A stretch of DNA of 64,000 nt from Capillidium heterosporum (Eukaryota > Entomophthoromycota > Entomophthoromycetes > Entomophthorales > Capillidiaceae). Positions 48,519 to 60,760 of the stretch are shown here, one piece after another. Position 1 is the stretch's first letter. Every line of letters begins with the position of its first letter. The notes below the pieces were generated by a model. It saw only the letters and a list, made by a program, of their open reading frames with translations, did not search any database and was not told the DNA's origin. The stretch spans positions 2,356,001 through 2,420,000 of the forward strand of contig WBMQ01000002.1 of NCBI GenBank assembly GCA_016630905.1, read 5' to 3'. The position numbers and the translations under genes were made by a program.

Positions 48519-49743
48519 CTAAATAGATAGTTGATCCATATTACCATCTAAAAACTTCTCAAAAACCTCTAAGCCTATATTGAAATTCAGCCTACCGAAT
48601 CCCAGTCCGAACATAATTATCGAACTTATTAGAGTTGGTAGGATCGAAACATATACCAGGGGAGAATAATACGCCACAATTACTCAGTACTTTAGTAGTG
48701 AATAATGTACCAAAGTCCTTATCATCGGAACTATCTGCACCCTTGGTAAAGAAAGTAATGTTGAAATTCTCAGTTTTCAACTTCAAAAATAAGACGAGCC
48801 CACTGTTTGGAATTACCGCTTCAAATAAGCGATCGAACTTCGTTAAAAGCTTATCTAAAGCCATCAAGTTTGCCTTGTAGGTACCTAGGTTTCGTTCTAA
48901 AATCTCATCCATGTTCTCAAGTGCGACCTGAGTCAACAATTCGGAAGGGCCGGGTGGTGCAATGGTCAAGTAGTCCTTAACTTTATCGGCCTCTTTCAGC
49001 AGTTTTAAGTTTTGAGTTGCTAACCAACCTAGTCGAAGCCCAGGTAGACCTAAAGATTTAGATACGGCATTGATGGATATACCCTTTTCGTACATTTGGC
49101 AGACTGACGGGAGGTGGCTACTCTTGTCATGCTCGGTAAACCGATTGATCTCATCGACTAACAGCCAGACGTCATGAGCCTTACATATATCTATCAACTT
49201 GCTGAACTCTTGGTGGGTAAAGTGATGGCCGGTAGGATTGTGGGGTGAGTTGACAGCTATCAACTTAGTCTTGTTGGTGATCAACGTTTCTAGTTGGTCA
49301 AAATTGATAGTCCACCTACCACCATCCACTTCCAAGTGTAGAGGTTTGATAGTTGCCCCAATAGATCTAGGAATCTCAAAGTGGGATTGGTAAACTGGGA
49401 CTTCGACAATAACTTCATCTCCTTCGTTCAAAAGGGACATGTAAGTTGCAAATATAGCTTCTTGAGCACCGACATGAACTAGTATATTATCAATTGTCAA
49501 GCTGGGGTCGTTGCCGTACATCTTTTCTAAAATTAGGTGGCGGAGAATTGGATTCCCTTTGACTTCAGTGTAGCATAGATTCAAATCTAATAGCTTGGTC
49601 AGGTTGGATTGATAGTCTTGACTCAGTTGTAACAATTGGGAGACGGTGTAACTCTCTGGGTCACTGCACCCTAAGGCATACTTACATTTGAACTCGTATT
49701 GAGCTAGAAAACGTTCTAGGGTGAAATCTTCAAGCTTGGGCAT
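48519..49743 (-). CDS. PLP-dependent class I/II aminotransferase, C-terminal frameshift
   Basis: The main frame starts at ATG 49743 (MPKLEDFTLERFLAQYEF) and runs to a stop at 48592. Fold-type I features are present: VHVGAQEAIFATYM (cofactor-phosphate region), NSPHNPTG, LLVDEINRF with the Asp that pairs with the pyridine nitrogen, and SKSLGLPGLRLGW with the Schiff-base lysine. The family normally ends YVRLGFGR followed by about 20 residues. Here an extra base at about 48612 turns this into VRTGIR and a stop. In the shifted frame the expected ending continues (LGFGRLNFNIGLEVFEKFLDG) to a stop at 48519. So the gene is nearly intact with one lesion or sequence error. The substrate is not evident; a beta-eliminating or ACC-synthase-like enzyme cannot be excluded. 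Confidence 0.85.
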
Positions 49744-50345
49744 CGTATTAATTTTTCTAAAATGGGTGAGCACCTGCACTTTTTATATTGGAGTTCGCTT
49801 ACTAAATTGCTGACGTGGGCTAATTCCTTTGCAAGTCACATAAATTTTAGTGCTGTATAAGTATATGTTTACCGCAGTTCAAAGACATATGCTGAAACTG
49901 AGGCTTAAGCCATTTTTAAAAAGAATGTGACTTGTAGAACCGGAGTTATGATTTTATTTAAAAGGTAGTGATAGCTACAGGCTTTCACTTTATAGTTTAA
50001 ATAGTGATGCCACCATCTCATCAGAACAAAATGAATTTTATTTTAGCCTTACCTTATCAAAGGTACGTTTAGTACTTTTACTGAATTATATATACTTATT
50101 AAAAAACTGAAATCAAAATTATTTATAAGAATATTTGAAAATAGAGTGTAAAGCTTTTACAGCTATTGAATTTCTTATATGGACATTAAAGTCTCTGAAA
50201 GATCACAGTTGGTCTTATATGTGCTGACATGTTGTAAGAATAGAAAGTCAAACTTTCCTAACAAGTCATAAAATCATACAATTCATAAAGTACTCAAGTA
50301 CCAACCGAACGATCAAATATAATAAAGTTAAAGCACATATTCTAA
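49744..50345. other. Spacer
   Basis: About 600 AT-rich bases between the aminotransferase start and the 3' end of a decayed transcription-factor-like gene. It contains the aminotransferase promoter; nothing else seen. Confidence 0.5.
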
Positions 50346-52269
50346 TTAAATATCAATTTTAGAGCCTAAATGTACCTTATAAGGTTCAGGGAGGACAAAG
50401 TTAGGTAAAGTTCGAAGCAGCTTTGCGTACGCACACTTGGAATCCAAAGTAACCCGTTCCGAGTGCACAATAGTCACCAGACCATCTACAAGGGTCTGAG
50501 CCCTACCAAAGAAACTCTGATACTGCCAAGTGTCAACCACCTTCTGTATAATGCAGTTGAGGTAGGTGTAAATGGCTGGTAACATGTCAGGAGAGGTTGA
50601 TGAGTTGGACGGTGGATGGGTTGTCTGCTTTGAGGTACATGCTTATAAATGTGACGAAAAATTGGTAGAGTAGGTCGGCTGCACTGAGGACTTGGGTCCA
50701 CGCGTTTTGGTCAGAGAGTGGTTGGGGTCGGGGATCGATAAGAGCCAGCGGGTAGTACAAATAGATCTTACTATCGAGAAGCCCGTGGTACGTGAAGGCG
50801 ATCATATAGGGTTGTTCGAAATCGAAGGATTTGTGGATCATCCGGTTGCACAGATAGTACTCAGGGACGACGGTAGGAATTGTATACTTCTTTGGGGTGG
50901 CTGCGATGGCGTAGTCGATCTTCTTAGCTACAGTTTTAAATTGGTCTTCCGGTAGGTCGAGGTAGACGTTTTGAACTTGGTCGTTCCTATTGCTGTTGTC
51001 AATGTGAATGTTGGATAGTATTTGCTGCTGCGCCATACTGCGGTTTAAATTGTTCCTTAAAAAATTTCGCGCTTCGTACAGTGTCTCTTTATCTTCCTGT
51101 CCTATCTCTACTGAAGGTATAGTTTCGAGTGTCCCATATGCCTTCTGATTTAATTCATTAGTAGCCATATCTTTAAGACTACGTATTGAGGTTGGAAAGC
51201 AGAATGTTGAAGTGTAGAAGTGCTCAAAGGTGACGTTGGATTTAGTGGGAGAGAATGGTGGCTCAGGAACCGACGCAAATATGTTGTTATGTGAGAATAC
51301 TAGTACTTGCCACAGCTGCGACATCCATGGCTCTCTACCTTTTAAATGAGTGAAAGCAATGCCATCCTGGTGGTCTGGGTTCAATCCAAGGATACTAGCC
51401 ATCCGAAACGCTTGGCTGAGATACATTTTCATCTTTATAAAATTAAACTTCCATCCTTCTTCCAAGCAAAGCAACATTAAAGCTATTAAACTTTCCCTAC
51501 TAGGGCTACTGTAGCAGTGAGGGATCAACGTTTCTACTGAAACGGTCTCGTTCAAGTATTTGTAGTTCGCTCCGTGCTTGGAAATGGCAAAATATTTGAA
51601 AAAAGTGTCAAAGAGGATATGCTTGAGTAGCGACCTTTCCGGACTATGTAGGATTTTTGTTAGAAAGATTCGGTCGAGCCAAAACTTGTCAGGGTCAAGC
51701 TTGTTGCAGTAAAGCTCTATTCCTTCCTTCAATATGTCGGATATCTTAAAATCACAGACCTCAATTGGTCCCAAAAATTTACTTGAATCTACGTTTTCAT
51801 CTCTTGTATAAGGCTGTTTTCCATCATTCAAATGTAGTTGAACCATCCTATTCAAATAGTACGTCTGTTTGTCAATCTCCAAATCAATACCTTGCAAGTA
51901 TTTTAAAAGTAAAAATTCATCTTCCTTCCTATCCTTTTTACCATTCTTCGCACTTTGCATCAGCACTTGAAAGTTTTGAGACTTGGCCTTGACCCATCTT
52001 AGATACCTAGTAAAAGTTACTTTTATCTGACCAATACGAATCTCCTGCCTATCTGTAAAGTTTCCAAAGTTGAGCTCGATAAACTGGAGATAGTCTTGTA
52101 GATGAGATACCTTTTCCTTCCAGCAGAGTTTCCAAGGCTTGGATGCGTCTGCTCGCTACTTTCTTTAAACGATCCTTGATTGTCTGGTACGTACGATTTT
52201 GAAAGGTTGATTGTCATATTTAGAGACAGTATCTTGCTTTGGCGTTGAAATGGTTGGAGTGTTGAGCAT
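50346..52269 (-). pseudogene. Zn-cluster-less transcription-factor-like gene, few frameshifts
   Basis: Starts MLNTPTISTPKQDTVSK at 52269 and can be followed to the end (LPNFVLPEPY near 50380). The largest open piece (51966-50587) is intact family sequence with CYSSPSRESLIALMLLCLEE, YLSQAFRMASILGLN and the IYLYYPLALIDP block. Small indels interrupt it: two in the basic stretch before the coiled coil (around 52165-52190), one at about 52120, and one at about 50598, where INLS-stop replaces an INxxDMLPAIYTYLNC reading. With only four single-base breaks this is the best-preserved of the dead copies and probably died recently. Sequence errors could explain some breaks. As in the intact copies, no zinc cluster precedes the coiled coil. 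Confidence 0.8.
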
Positions 52270-53722
52270 AAGCTTCTTGTTCTAGTGTAAATTAGCTTCA
52301 GTACTGAGCCACTCTTCTAATATCTCATGGTTCAAACTATGTACCACTTTGACACTTTTGTTTCAAATAGCACCACTATCTTTTTTATCAATATGAAAAT
52401 ATATTACACCCAAAAATGAAGTGCTTAGTTGTATATTCATTGGAATAGATCTATTTGTGAATGAATCATATACAACTCGAGAACTCTTGATAATGTCATG
52501 ACATAAACTAGTCCTTCTAAACACCAATTATACTATCAAATTTTCTTAGCATTTAGCTGAATTCTAATTAGACCCATTCAGAATCTTTAAAACCGGGTGA
52601 AGTTAACAGCTCTAAAGAAAACTTTTCATCCAATAAAGAACACATGCTTTTGGCCTTTACTAAAAAGAATATCGTATTTCAGCATATTGACTTTGATGTG
52701 AAGTACGAAGGGATGCTACATACCCTTTCGTACTATTAATAAATCATTTAGATATGTGTCGAAATAATAATATAAGAAGCCATATCTTGCCCTTTTATCT
52801 TTAATCTGAATTGATAGAAGTTTATTGAATGAGGGAAGGCAGCCTATAGCAAATTTATTACCTTGCTTTATGTTGAGATGATGGTTATAGCTTAAACCTA
52901 CTGCTGCCAATTCGATAAAATTTTTGGGGTAGCTATTTTACCTACTCCTAATAATCAGGTATTTTGTTTAAACATCAATACAAAGTATCAATCATTAGAA
53001 GGTCTCTCGATTAACCCTATACTCTGCTCACTATTAATTACAATTCATCTATTGGAAGCAACATAGTTGAGGATTAAAAAAAATGCAAGGATTGTAACCC
53101 GATATTAAGTATATTTAATAAATGTTATAAGCTGACTTGATAATTGACACTCGAAATTTAATACTCAGCATCACATTTCCCTTGTTATATAGTGCCATCA
53201 TTTCCTAGATTGGTTTTGGACTTTATGCTCCCTATTTTGTCACTCCCTCTGTCAAAGTTTCAAATTCTGGTTACAGGATAGTGAGTACTCCATCACATCT
53301 TTATAAGTCTTTATTCCTTCTATCCAGAACACTTCTTTCCCTCCACTCTACCTTTGAAGAATGTTGAAGCTTAGATTAAAAAAAGACTAGGTTTTTTATA
53401 TGTCCCCAGATACAAAATATGAACTGTATCAAAGATATCAATTCTGTGCAACATTCAATTCCCTTCTAAAGTTCTTGAATATGATCACCTGTAAGCTTTT
53501 ATAACTAGAAACCATATTTGGCTATATACAGTGCAAACACGGCTTTTCCGCGCCTAGATTATAATAAACAATCGTCAAGAGCTGTAAGGTAGATCAAAAT
53601 TTAAAAGGATAAACTTCCGTTTTCAATTCAGATTAAAACTTGACAATCCGATCTACGCTACCAATATATATAGAAACAACTTTATTTCAATTACTTTTCT
53701 ATAAACCAAAATATATTTGGAA
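52270..53722. other. AT-rich intergenic DNA
   Basis: About 1.45 kb. No supported gene. A 64-codon minus-strand frame at 52716-52910 has no recognisable feature. The right end holds the promoter of the next gene, with TATATATATAG near 53663. Confidence 0.5.
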
Positions 53723-55029
53723 ATGAAGTTTTTTAACATTAGCACTCAAAGGACCACCTATTCTAAACGACTACTAGCTCTAATAACTTTAACCCTATGT
53801 CTCAATTGTATTAGCGGGTTGGACGTCCTATCTCGACCTGAAGATCTATCGACTGATCCAAACACCAGTTTATCTACCACCAGACAGATTATTGATTTAG
53901 TAAAACAAGCTTCCCCATGACGACAGGAGCTCGCAACCTAGCCAAGAAGTTTGGATTAGATATCTTAACTGTAACCTGGGAGGATACAGCGCGAAATATG
54001 GATTCCAGTGTAGGACCCAACATATCGGATATGACCATTAGAGTATTGGACGAACCAATGCCAGTAATTAGACAACCTAACTTTTCCGATTTAACTTTCG
54101 AATACGAGATGAACCAAATTCCAATCCTAGTTGGAAATTCCAAAGGTTTACCTCTGAAGACAGTACCTCTTGATCAATATTTGAAGGAAATCTATAAGTA
54201 TACCGATTTACCTGAAGGTACAAACCTTTATGAATCTAGTAGAGACAAGAAGGTTCTAGTATCGAGTCAAGCCTGTCTTCTACCGGTTGGTAAGCTGAGC
54301 AACGGTGTTCGACCCAAGCCGGTACCTAGTGAATTTTACATTCAGATCTACAATTACCAATCAAACCCTGAAGATCCTGCCGTATTGTACATTCTAGCTA
54401 CCGGTAAAGGTACCTCCCCCCAGCTACCTACGACCCACGGTTACGAGCATCAGAAACTTTACTTCAACGACAATGGCGTCAAAAGAGCTTTGACAGCCCA
54501 ACGCCTATCGCAAACTCGATTGGATCAAGGTAGAACCGATCTCAAGGCACCTATGGATGAGGAAGAAGCCCAAGCTAACTATGTGTTCGTAATCCAAGTA
54601 CCTCTAAAGCATAAGGAAACAAGTAGGTTCCAAAGTATTGGCATCTACAACAAGAAATTCAAGATGATCAACAAGCCAATGGCGATGGCTGCCCCTAGAT
54701 CTTTTACTATGTTACCACACAAGGTAGATGTTGAAGATGCTATAATTTCGTTGTCTACAAAAGACTTTGGTAGTTTCCCCAACATCACTAGGAAGTTGGA
54801 GAGAGACCCAAGGTTTCCAGTTCGAACCACCATCCAATTCTACAAGGCTACTAGTAATGGAGCAGTGGATGAAGAGGTTGTTAAAAGTATATACGAAGCT
54901 ATGGAGAAGGCTAGGAAGAAGGGTGATTTTTGGAGCTCGTTGGTCGTGGATAAGGAGGCTTGGCGGCAAAGGCTTACGGCACCTGATTTAAGCGGGTATG
55001 TAAAGCCGGGATTTAGAGTTGAGAAATAG
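53723..55029 (+). CDS. Secreted protein of unknown function, split by one frameshift
   Basis: The first frame (53723-53920) has a signal peptide (KRLLALITLTLCLNCISG) and ends VKQASP-stop. The second (53917-55029, 370 residues) begins MTTGARNLAKKFGLDIL. They overlap by ATGA. The text reads naturally across the join (LVKQASP then MTTGARN), so one missing base near 53917 has probably split a single gene of about 435 residues. I do not recognise a named domain. Visible features are TVTWEDTARN, NISDMTI, SQACLLPVG, FYIQIYNYQ, LPTTHGYEHQKLYF and a basic C-terminal part. The GYEHQKLYFND segment might suggest an enzyme-like or beta-rich fold, but I assign none. Alternatives are re-initiation on the ATGA overlap, recent decay or a sequencing error. 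Confidence 0.65.
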
Positions 55030-55809
55030 ATATTAAATGTCGATTTTGATGATATGTTCAAACTTCTTTTATTTTTCTTGATTTTGTAGTTTTGAAGTGT
55101 ATGATATCTAACTATATTTTATAAACTTTGATGGCATCGATACCTAGTTTAACCTGCTATATTTTGTAATTTTGTAGTGTAAGGAAGTTCAAACCCAATT
55201 CATATTATTGACTTCCAATCAAATTGAGAAGCATATCATAGCCAACACTAATATGTCGAGCCAATTCAATAAACTATATAGTGAACACAAATCATTTCAT
55301 CCTTTCAAAATCTGTTTACACTGTATCCTCTAAGTTGAATTTATAACTTACTCTGAAGTGAGCTTAGCCGAAATGATAAGGTTCAGTCTATATGATGATA
55401 ACTAACAAATAAGTTCAGATTGGCATTGGATAACTCTGCTGAAGAAATTTGACATCCTCATTACATTATCTTGTGAAGTAATCGCTAATCGATAGGATAA
55501 AGCATAGACAGATTATTGCCAGTATACTTACTATATTGAATCAATTTTCTACAACTGGAGAATATATTAACCTTCAATGTAGTGCTAAAAAGTTAATAGA
55601 TACTATATAATAAGTTGATGGATAGCGTATCCATATCGTATAGGTAATACATTGGCTTTTATTTTCAATTGACAAGTTGCCTAATATATGGCTTCATTTT
55701 CAAAACTATATTATAGCTAAAAATTATTTTCAAGTGTCATAAATATACTATATTCGAAGTCTACAATATTTTGGAAACGTTGCTTTCACATATGAGCCTT
55801 TAGACTTAT
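55030..55809. other. AT-rich spacer before repeat arm B
   Basis: About 780 bases, AT-rich, 3' of the secreted-protein gene. No feature seen until similarity to arm A begins gradually near 55810. Confidence 0.5.
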
Positions 55810-55911
55810 AATTTTGAATTAGGTTATAAATGATTATATATATAAACATTGCAAAAAGTATAAGAAACATGAGATGTTGGGAATGACATTGTATGCTCCG
55901 AAATATGACGA

Positions 55912-55955
55912 GGTACTGTGACCTAATGGATAAGGGTGGCTACCTACAGCAAGAA
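55912..55955 (+). pseudogene. tRNA-Arg 5'-half relic, arm B
   Basis: The counterpart of the relic in arm A. GGTACTGTGACCTAATGG plus TAAGG matches the A-box half of tRNA-Arg, and the rest is unrecognisable. It lies 1,021 bases upstream of the intact tRNA and on the same strand. Confidence 0.5.
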
Positions 55956-56932
55956 AAATACCGAAAAACGATGTCAAGTCAAACCCTACTAGCCCCTTTA
56001 AGGTCTCAATCAGATTTAAATTCGACACAACACACCCTCACTACTGTTACAGGCGCCTCAAATATCCAAGAAAAGTGATGGTTTTGAGATACAGATGTAG
56101 CTAGAAGTGGTTATAGTACCGAATCCAAGATGATAATGGCTCGATTGCTGATGCCATCGCTGCTGAATTGATTAGGAGGAGACAACGAAAAGTTTAACAA
56201 GACTAGGTGGCTTGGGAATAGTTGCATGATGTGCCTTAATTTGCTATGGAGCGTGGTTTGGACGATAACAATAAAGTTTAACACTTGATTTTACGATGGG
56301 ATTGTACAGTTGGAAATGCAAATAAGAGATAAAAGGACATACGTGAAAGCATAGCAGATTTACAATAGGTTTTCGAGCTATCAGTTCAGATACAAATTAA
56401 AATACATTTAATTTTCGAAATAATACTAGGTTCCCATCAGCCACCATACATTTATTTAAAGCTGCATATAAAGGCTTAGAATATATGTGTTTACCAATGA
56501 TTTAATTGATAAGAATGTCGATGGTTATATAAAACTAACCTTCGCTACCATCAGTACAAACTTCATTACAAGTTTCCAGTAGTTTGATAGTAAATTTGAA
56601 CACTTTAGACTTTGGATACACTGAAGCTGAGGAACTAAGATTATAAAGCCACCAGTCCAACTGGCATTTTAAGCGTAGTTTAACCATACAGCCTTGGAAA
56701 ATAAAAAACTGAACGATCGACCAGCCCATTTAATTGAAAATAGATGCATTAAAAGGTATGCATTTGCACATTCGATAAGCAAGCCTAAATCGATGGTGAA
56801 GGACCTTTTAGATCTGATATCGACGCCTTTGACGTACGAGCCAGATTTTTATTGATATAAATAGAGCCTTCAGAAAAAAGGACATGGAATAGCTTGAAAG
56901 AGCTGATTCAACGGTTGAAAATCAGCCAAACA

Positions 56933-57005
56933 GGTCCTGTGGCCCAATGGATAAGGCGTGTGCCTACGGAGCACAAGATTCCAGGTTCGATCCCTGGCAG
57001 GATCA
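56933..57005 (+). tRNA. tRNA-Arg (anticodon ACG), arm B
   Basis: Identical to the arm A gene. Anticodon ACG is at 56966-56968. The A-box region (TGGCCCAATGG) and the B box (GGTTCGATCCC) are intact, and TTTTT at 57008-57012 can terminate RNA polymerase III. Two identical copies would decode CGN arginine codons. Confidence 0.95.
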
Positions 57006-58027
57006 TCTTTTTGCTCTTTGGCGGTGCCGCTTTTTGTTTTGGTGCCGGGGAACCGCTAAACGCCCTCAGCATAAACTTTGGCTCCTCCAAGTTTGTGGGC
57101 TTCAAATATCTTATTGGCTTTACCTGGGTGGTTGGTAATGGCCTTTAAGCGAGTTACTGTATTAACATTCCTTCCAAGCTATGTGTGCTGATTTTCGATG
57201 GATGGTCTATTAATCAAAGGTGCTATGAACCGACTAATCGAAACAAAATAGACTGTAGTAAAGCTCTATAGCTCCACTAGAACCAATTCACATACATTTG
57301 CTGGGCCTCTAGATGTATAGCTTATCAAGTAGTAACACTGATTCCAATACAGCCCAATGGATCCAGTGGAATGTTAAATAAGTCGTCGTTGTTCAGACTT
57401 CACTGTTGGTAACCAATCTGGAAATTTGCTTTACTATGCAGCTCAACAGTCTTATGCATATATATACAAATTTCCTAATAAAACTTGTTTACTCGCTGAG
57501 AAAGTAGTTTGTTCTACCGTATGAGTTACTGTGGTAAGCATATTTAGGAAGGCTTTCAAGCTGTGGTTGGATAGGTGTTGGTTTAGTCGACATAAAGTAT
57601 CGAAAATAAATGGTATAGTATAAGCTAAATGTATCATATACCTATCCAATCAATGTACGCATGTTGAAAGAAAAGTATTGTCAAGGCAGCTGCATCCCAA
57701 CTTAATTTAGTAGATAGTAGCCAAGAGTTGGTTTACAAACTGCCTAGCAGTCATCCAATGCATTAGAACGTTTCATAATCAGCTCATTACATTTAGCCTT
57801 ATAAAGTTGCTACCTATTGTACTGTGCCTTAAGTATAGCAATCGATCCAACTCAGCCTATGTCTGTTACACTGATAAACTATTCATCTAACTAAAGGGAC
57901 AGGGTTGGCTACTTTCATTTGCAGTCTTCAACCTATAATCCACAAAATGTATATTACCTAAATATTTGAAATTTTACTTTGGTGTATAGTTTCGCTTCCA
58001 TATACTTATTTTACAACGTCTTCTAGC

Positions 58028-58847
58028 CCCAACCTCTATACTAGACCCTAAACGTGATCTGATAACTCCATTCAATATTGAGCATGACTCAACATTATTT
58101 TAAAGTAAATATCAATCATAGCCCGCTTCTGTACTCCCTAAATACCTTAAAACTTTGTTTATTTTAATTTGATCGATGTACTAACCTTTGCTCGACACTA
58201 ACTGCTTAAGTATGCACATCACTTTCGTCTTTGGATAGAACTTCTACTATATAGGGTGGACTACATGTCCTTATCTTCAACCTTGTAAAAAAGATGTTTT
58301 AGCATATCTATATGTTAAGAAAAATTCAACTATAAGTCATCAATCATTCAAAAGAATTGGGCAAAGTGAAGGTTAGTGTTTTTAGAATAGTATAAAATAT
58401 AAATGTTAACAGCATATCTCAAATAGCATAGTGAATTAAAAGGAAGCCTTAGGCGAATATATTAGCCTCTTCTAAACTAGAGCTAAAAAGCAGTGCAAAA
58501 GCTAAGGGGAGTATCAGACTTAATTAAACTTATGCCATTAAAGGAAGCTATTGAATTTATGAATACATAAAACTATATACTATTAAGTTCACAATTATTT
58601 GTTATAAAGTGCATACTTACTATAATATTAAAATATAGTGAATTTTATTTAGAGTACTATTAATATCGAACATATAATTATTGCTCCTATAATACCAGTT
58701 AATATATTCTATTTTCAAGGGTAGTTTCCAGTATAAGTTAGACTCAGCCATACAATAGAACTTAAATTTCAAGGTGTATATAATATAAAAAAAGGTATAA
58801 AAATGGCCAAAAAGGATTTAGGCTATAAAAGTTCAACAGCAATAAAA
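58028..58847. other. AT-rich spacer, promoter of methyltransferase 2
   Basis: About 820 bases, AT-rich. TATAAAA-like motifs occur close to the start codon (AGGTATAAAAATGG near 58795). No gene seen. Confidence 0.45.
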
Positions 58848-59958
58848 ATGTTACCAACAATCAATAAAACTGAAGCAAAAGTCGTTCCAAGTAAATGAAG
58901 TTGTATTCTAATTTTCATTAACGTCGACATAGAATCGGAGGCTATGACCAACTATAATGCAAACTCCATATATCAACAGATAATCAACATGATGTGCATC
59001 GACTCCATTAAAAATCAAAGTAACAGCCTAATTTTTTTGTAGCAAGCTAACATAACTAGATGTATTTAAAAAGTTAGCTAATACGGTTAAAGGAAACTTG
59101 TGTATAACTGATTTTGGATGCAGTCATGGATCCAATTCCATAACCTATATAAAAAAACTCATCCAACATATCGGTAACGACGATTCCAACATAAGTTTTA
59201 GCGTATACTTAAACGATCTACCAACCAACGATTTTAATGCGGTATTGAAATGCCTGGAGGATCCAAAGATAACCTATAATAGCTTGCCCAAGCTCGTAAC
59301 TCCCAATTTGAATACCATTGACACCTATTTAGTCGGAAAATCCTTTTATCAGAGAGTGTTGCAAAAAGATAGTTTAGACCTAGGCCTCTCTTTCATGACG
59401 ACTCATTGGTTACCTGCGTCAATCCCACTGGCTAATGCTATATCCTACAAGTCAAATGCAGTCACTCAAGTTGAGGCTACTAAGGTGAAGGATCTAGCTC
59501 ACAATACTCTAGTCACTTTTTTGGAAGCGCGATCACAGGAGTTAAAGGTTGGTGGTCTGCTGGCCATAAGCTTCTTCCACACTAGCGACATCATCAATTT
59601 CTTAGATAATAGATGGAATGCTTATCTCCAGAGTGAAAATTTGACTAATAAGGGGTTTGAAGATATAGTTGTACCTATATATACCCGAAGTCATGAAGAA
59701 GTTGAAAGCGCGGTTATAGAGTTGAGTGGCTCGTTTACTTTGGTTAGTATGGAGGTTCTATCTACAGGCTCTAGCTTCAAGTTTAATGAGCTCTACTCGG
59801 CACTTTTCAAGACTTTCTTCAATATGGTAATACATTCCAAATACTTTGAAGCTGAAGAAGAAGCCAAGGACTTTACGGAAGGGTATTTCAACTTCGTAAA
59901 AGCGAATTATGCTGAGATTACTGATAAGTTTATTCTTTTGATCGTGCAACGTAAATAA
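58848..59958 (+). CDS. SABATH-type SAM-dependent carboxyl methyltransferase 2
   Basis: Three exons, 58848-58890, 58933-59019 and 59060-59958, encode 342 residues. The middle exon is exactly 87 nt, as in the copy at 28.4 kb, and the intron phases match, so the two are paralogues. Motifs are NYNANSIYQQ (carboxylate-binding Gln region), ITDFGCSHGSN (SAM motif), NDLPTNDFNAVL, KSFYQRVLQKDSLDL and MTTHWLPASIPL with the His-Trp pair. The third exon starts after an AACTAG acceptor preceded by a CTAAC branch point. An upstream TTGTAG would give another phase and was rejected. The likely reaction is methyl-ester formation on a small carboxylic acid, with unknown substrate. The gene is intact and lies just outside repeat arm B. 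Confidence 0.85.
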
Positions 59959-60760
59959 TCGAGAAAAGCTGAGGCTAGGAGTTTGATATAATAAATAAAT
60001 TGGCCACTTCTGTATTCCAAAGAAGCTTTTGTGCTGTTGATAGAAGCGGTGGTATTTATAAGATCGGTGCCCACTTTCAGGTTTCATATATATGTTTATT
60101 TTTTCAAGAAGGTTTTGTAGTTTCTGTAGTAGGAGCATATTCTCAGCGTAGAAATTAACTAGAACGTCAGCTAACTTTGTGTAGTAGTATAGCGCTACTA
60201 GGCTTTCTATGTAAAGGGAGGCATTTCATAGACTTGAGAGTCGGCGAAATTGTAGTTTGAATATCTGCCTACAAAATAGGAGGAATAAAAAGTAGAGTAA
60301 GTTTTTGGAGGTTACAGATGGGCCTAAAGTATAAGTGCCTTTGGCTGTTAGATTGGTTTTTAATATCACAAGAGTAACTGCAATCAAAAATTTTAATTAA
60401 AAGGTTTAAGGTTATAGTTAGTGTTTTGGATTGATATATCTAGTAAGAAATTGATATTTCATTGAAAATATCGGTACTATGGAGTTATTTTCAATTATAT
60501 ATATTAAAAGCATGCCAAAAGATGATGATAAAAGTACACTAATAGGTTTATCAATTAGTAGAAAAGTACATATCCACCGATCCATCAAACCAAGCCCATT
60601 AAAATATTAAGAAAGTTATATCTGAAGTCCAACGTTCCAAACCAAAATTTAAAGTATATAACTATACCAAATCCCAACTATAATCAAGTAATCCAAGCTT
60701 CCAGTTGAATATTCGGAGTTTTCAATTAGATACACATCAAAATAAGCGATACCAGTTATT
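59959..60760. other. Spacer, 3' of methyltransferase 2
   Basis: About 800 bases. The minus-strand frame at 59758-60138 overlaps the methyltransferase 3' end and shows no domain, so it is not called. Otherwise nothing seen. Confidence 0.45.

Larger units (their letters stand above)
55810..58027. repeat. Inverted repeat arm B (about 2.2 kb, with tRNA-Arg)
   Basis: The inverted copy of 37522-39740. The outer edge at 58027 (CGTCTTCTAGC) is sharp. The inner edge near 55810-55880 is diverged, with several substitutions and small indels. Between these the arms are nearly identical. The protein-sized frames at 56894-57148, 56535-56729 and 57452-57649 have exact counterparts in arm A but no domain, and one overlaps the tRNA, so they are not called as genes. 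The 16 kb between the arms holds the aspartic protease, MATE, aminotransferase, a decayed regulator-like gene and the secreted unknown. Confidence 0.92.

Noticed and set aside
53917-55029. Catalase-like enzyme
   Set aside because: I briefly considered it from the length and composition, but none of the catalase haem or active-site motifs is present.
37522-58027. Interpretation as one giant transposon with 2.2 kb terminal inverted repeats
   Set aside because: No transposase or recombinase inside, no target-site duplication at the outer edges, and the inner edges are diverged. An inverted duplication fits better.
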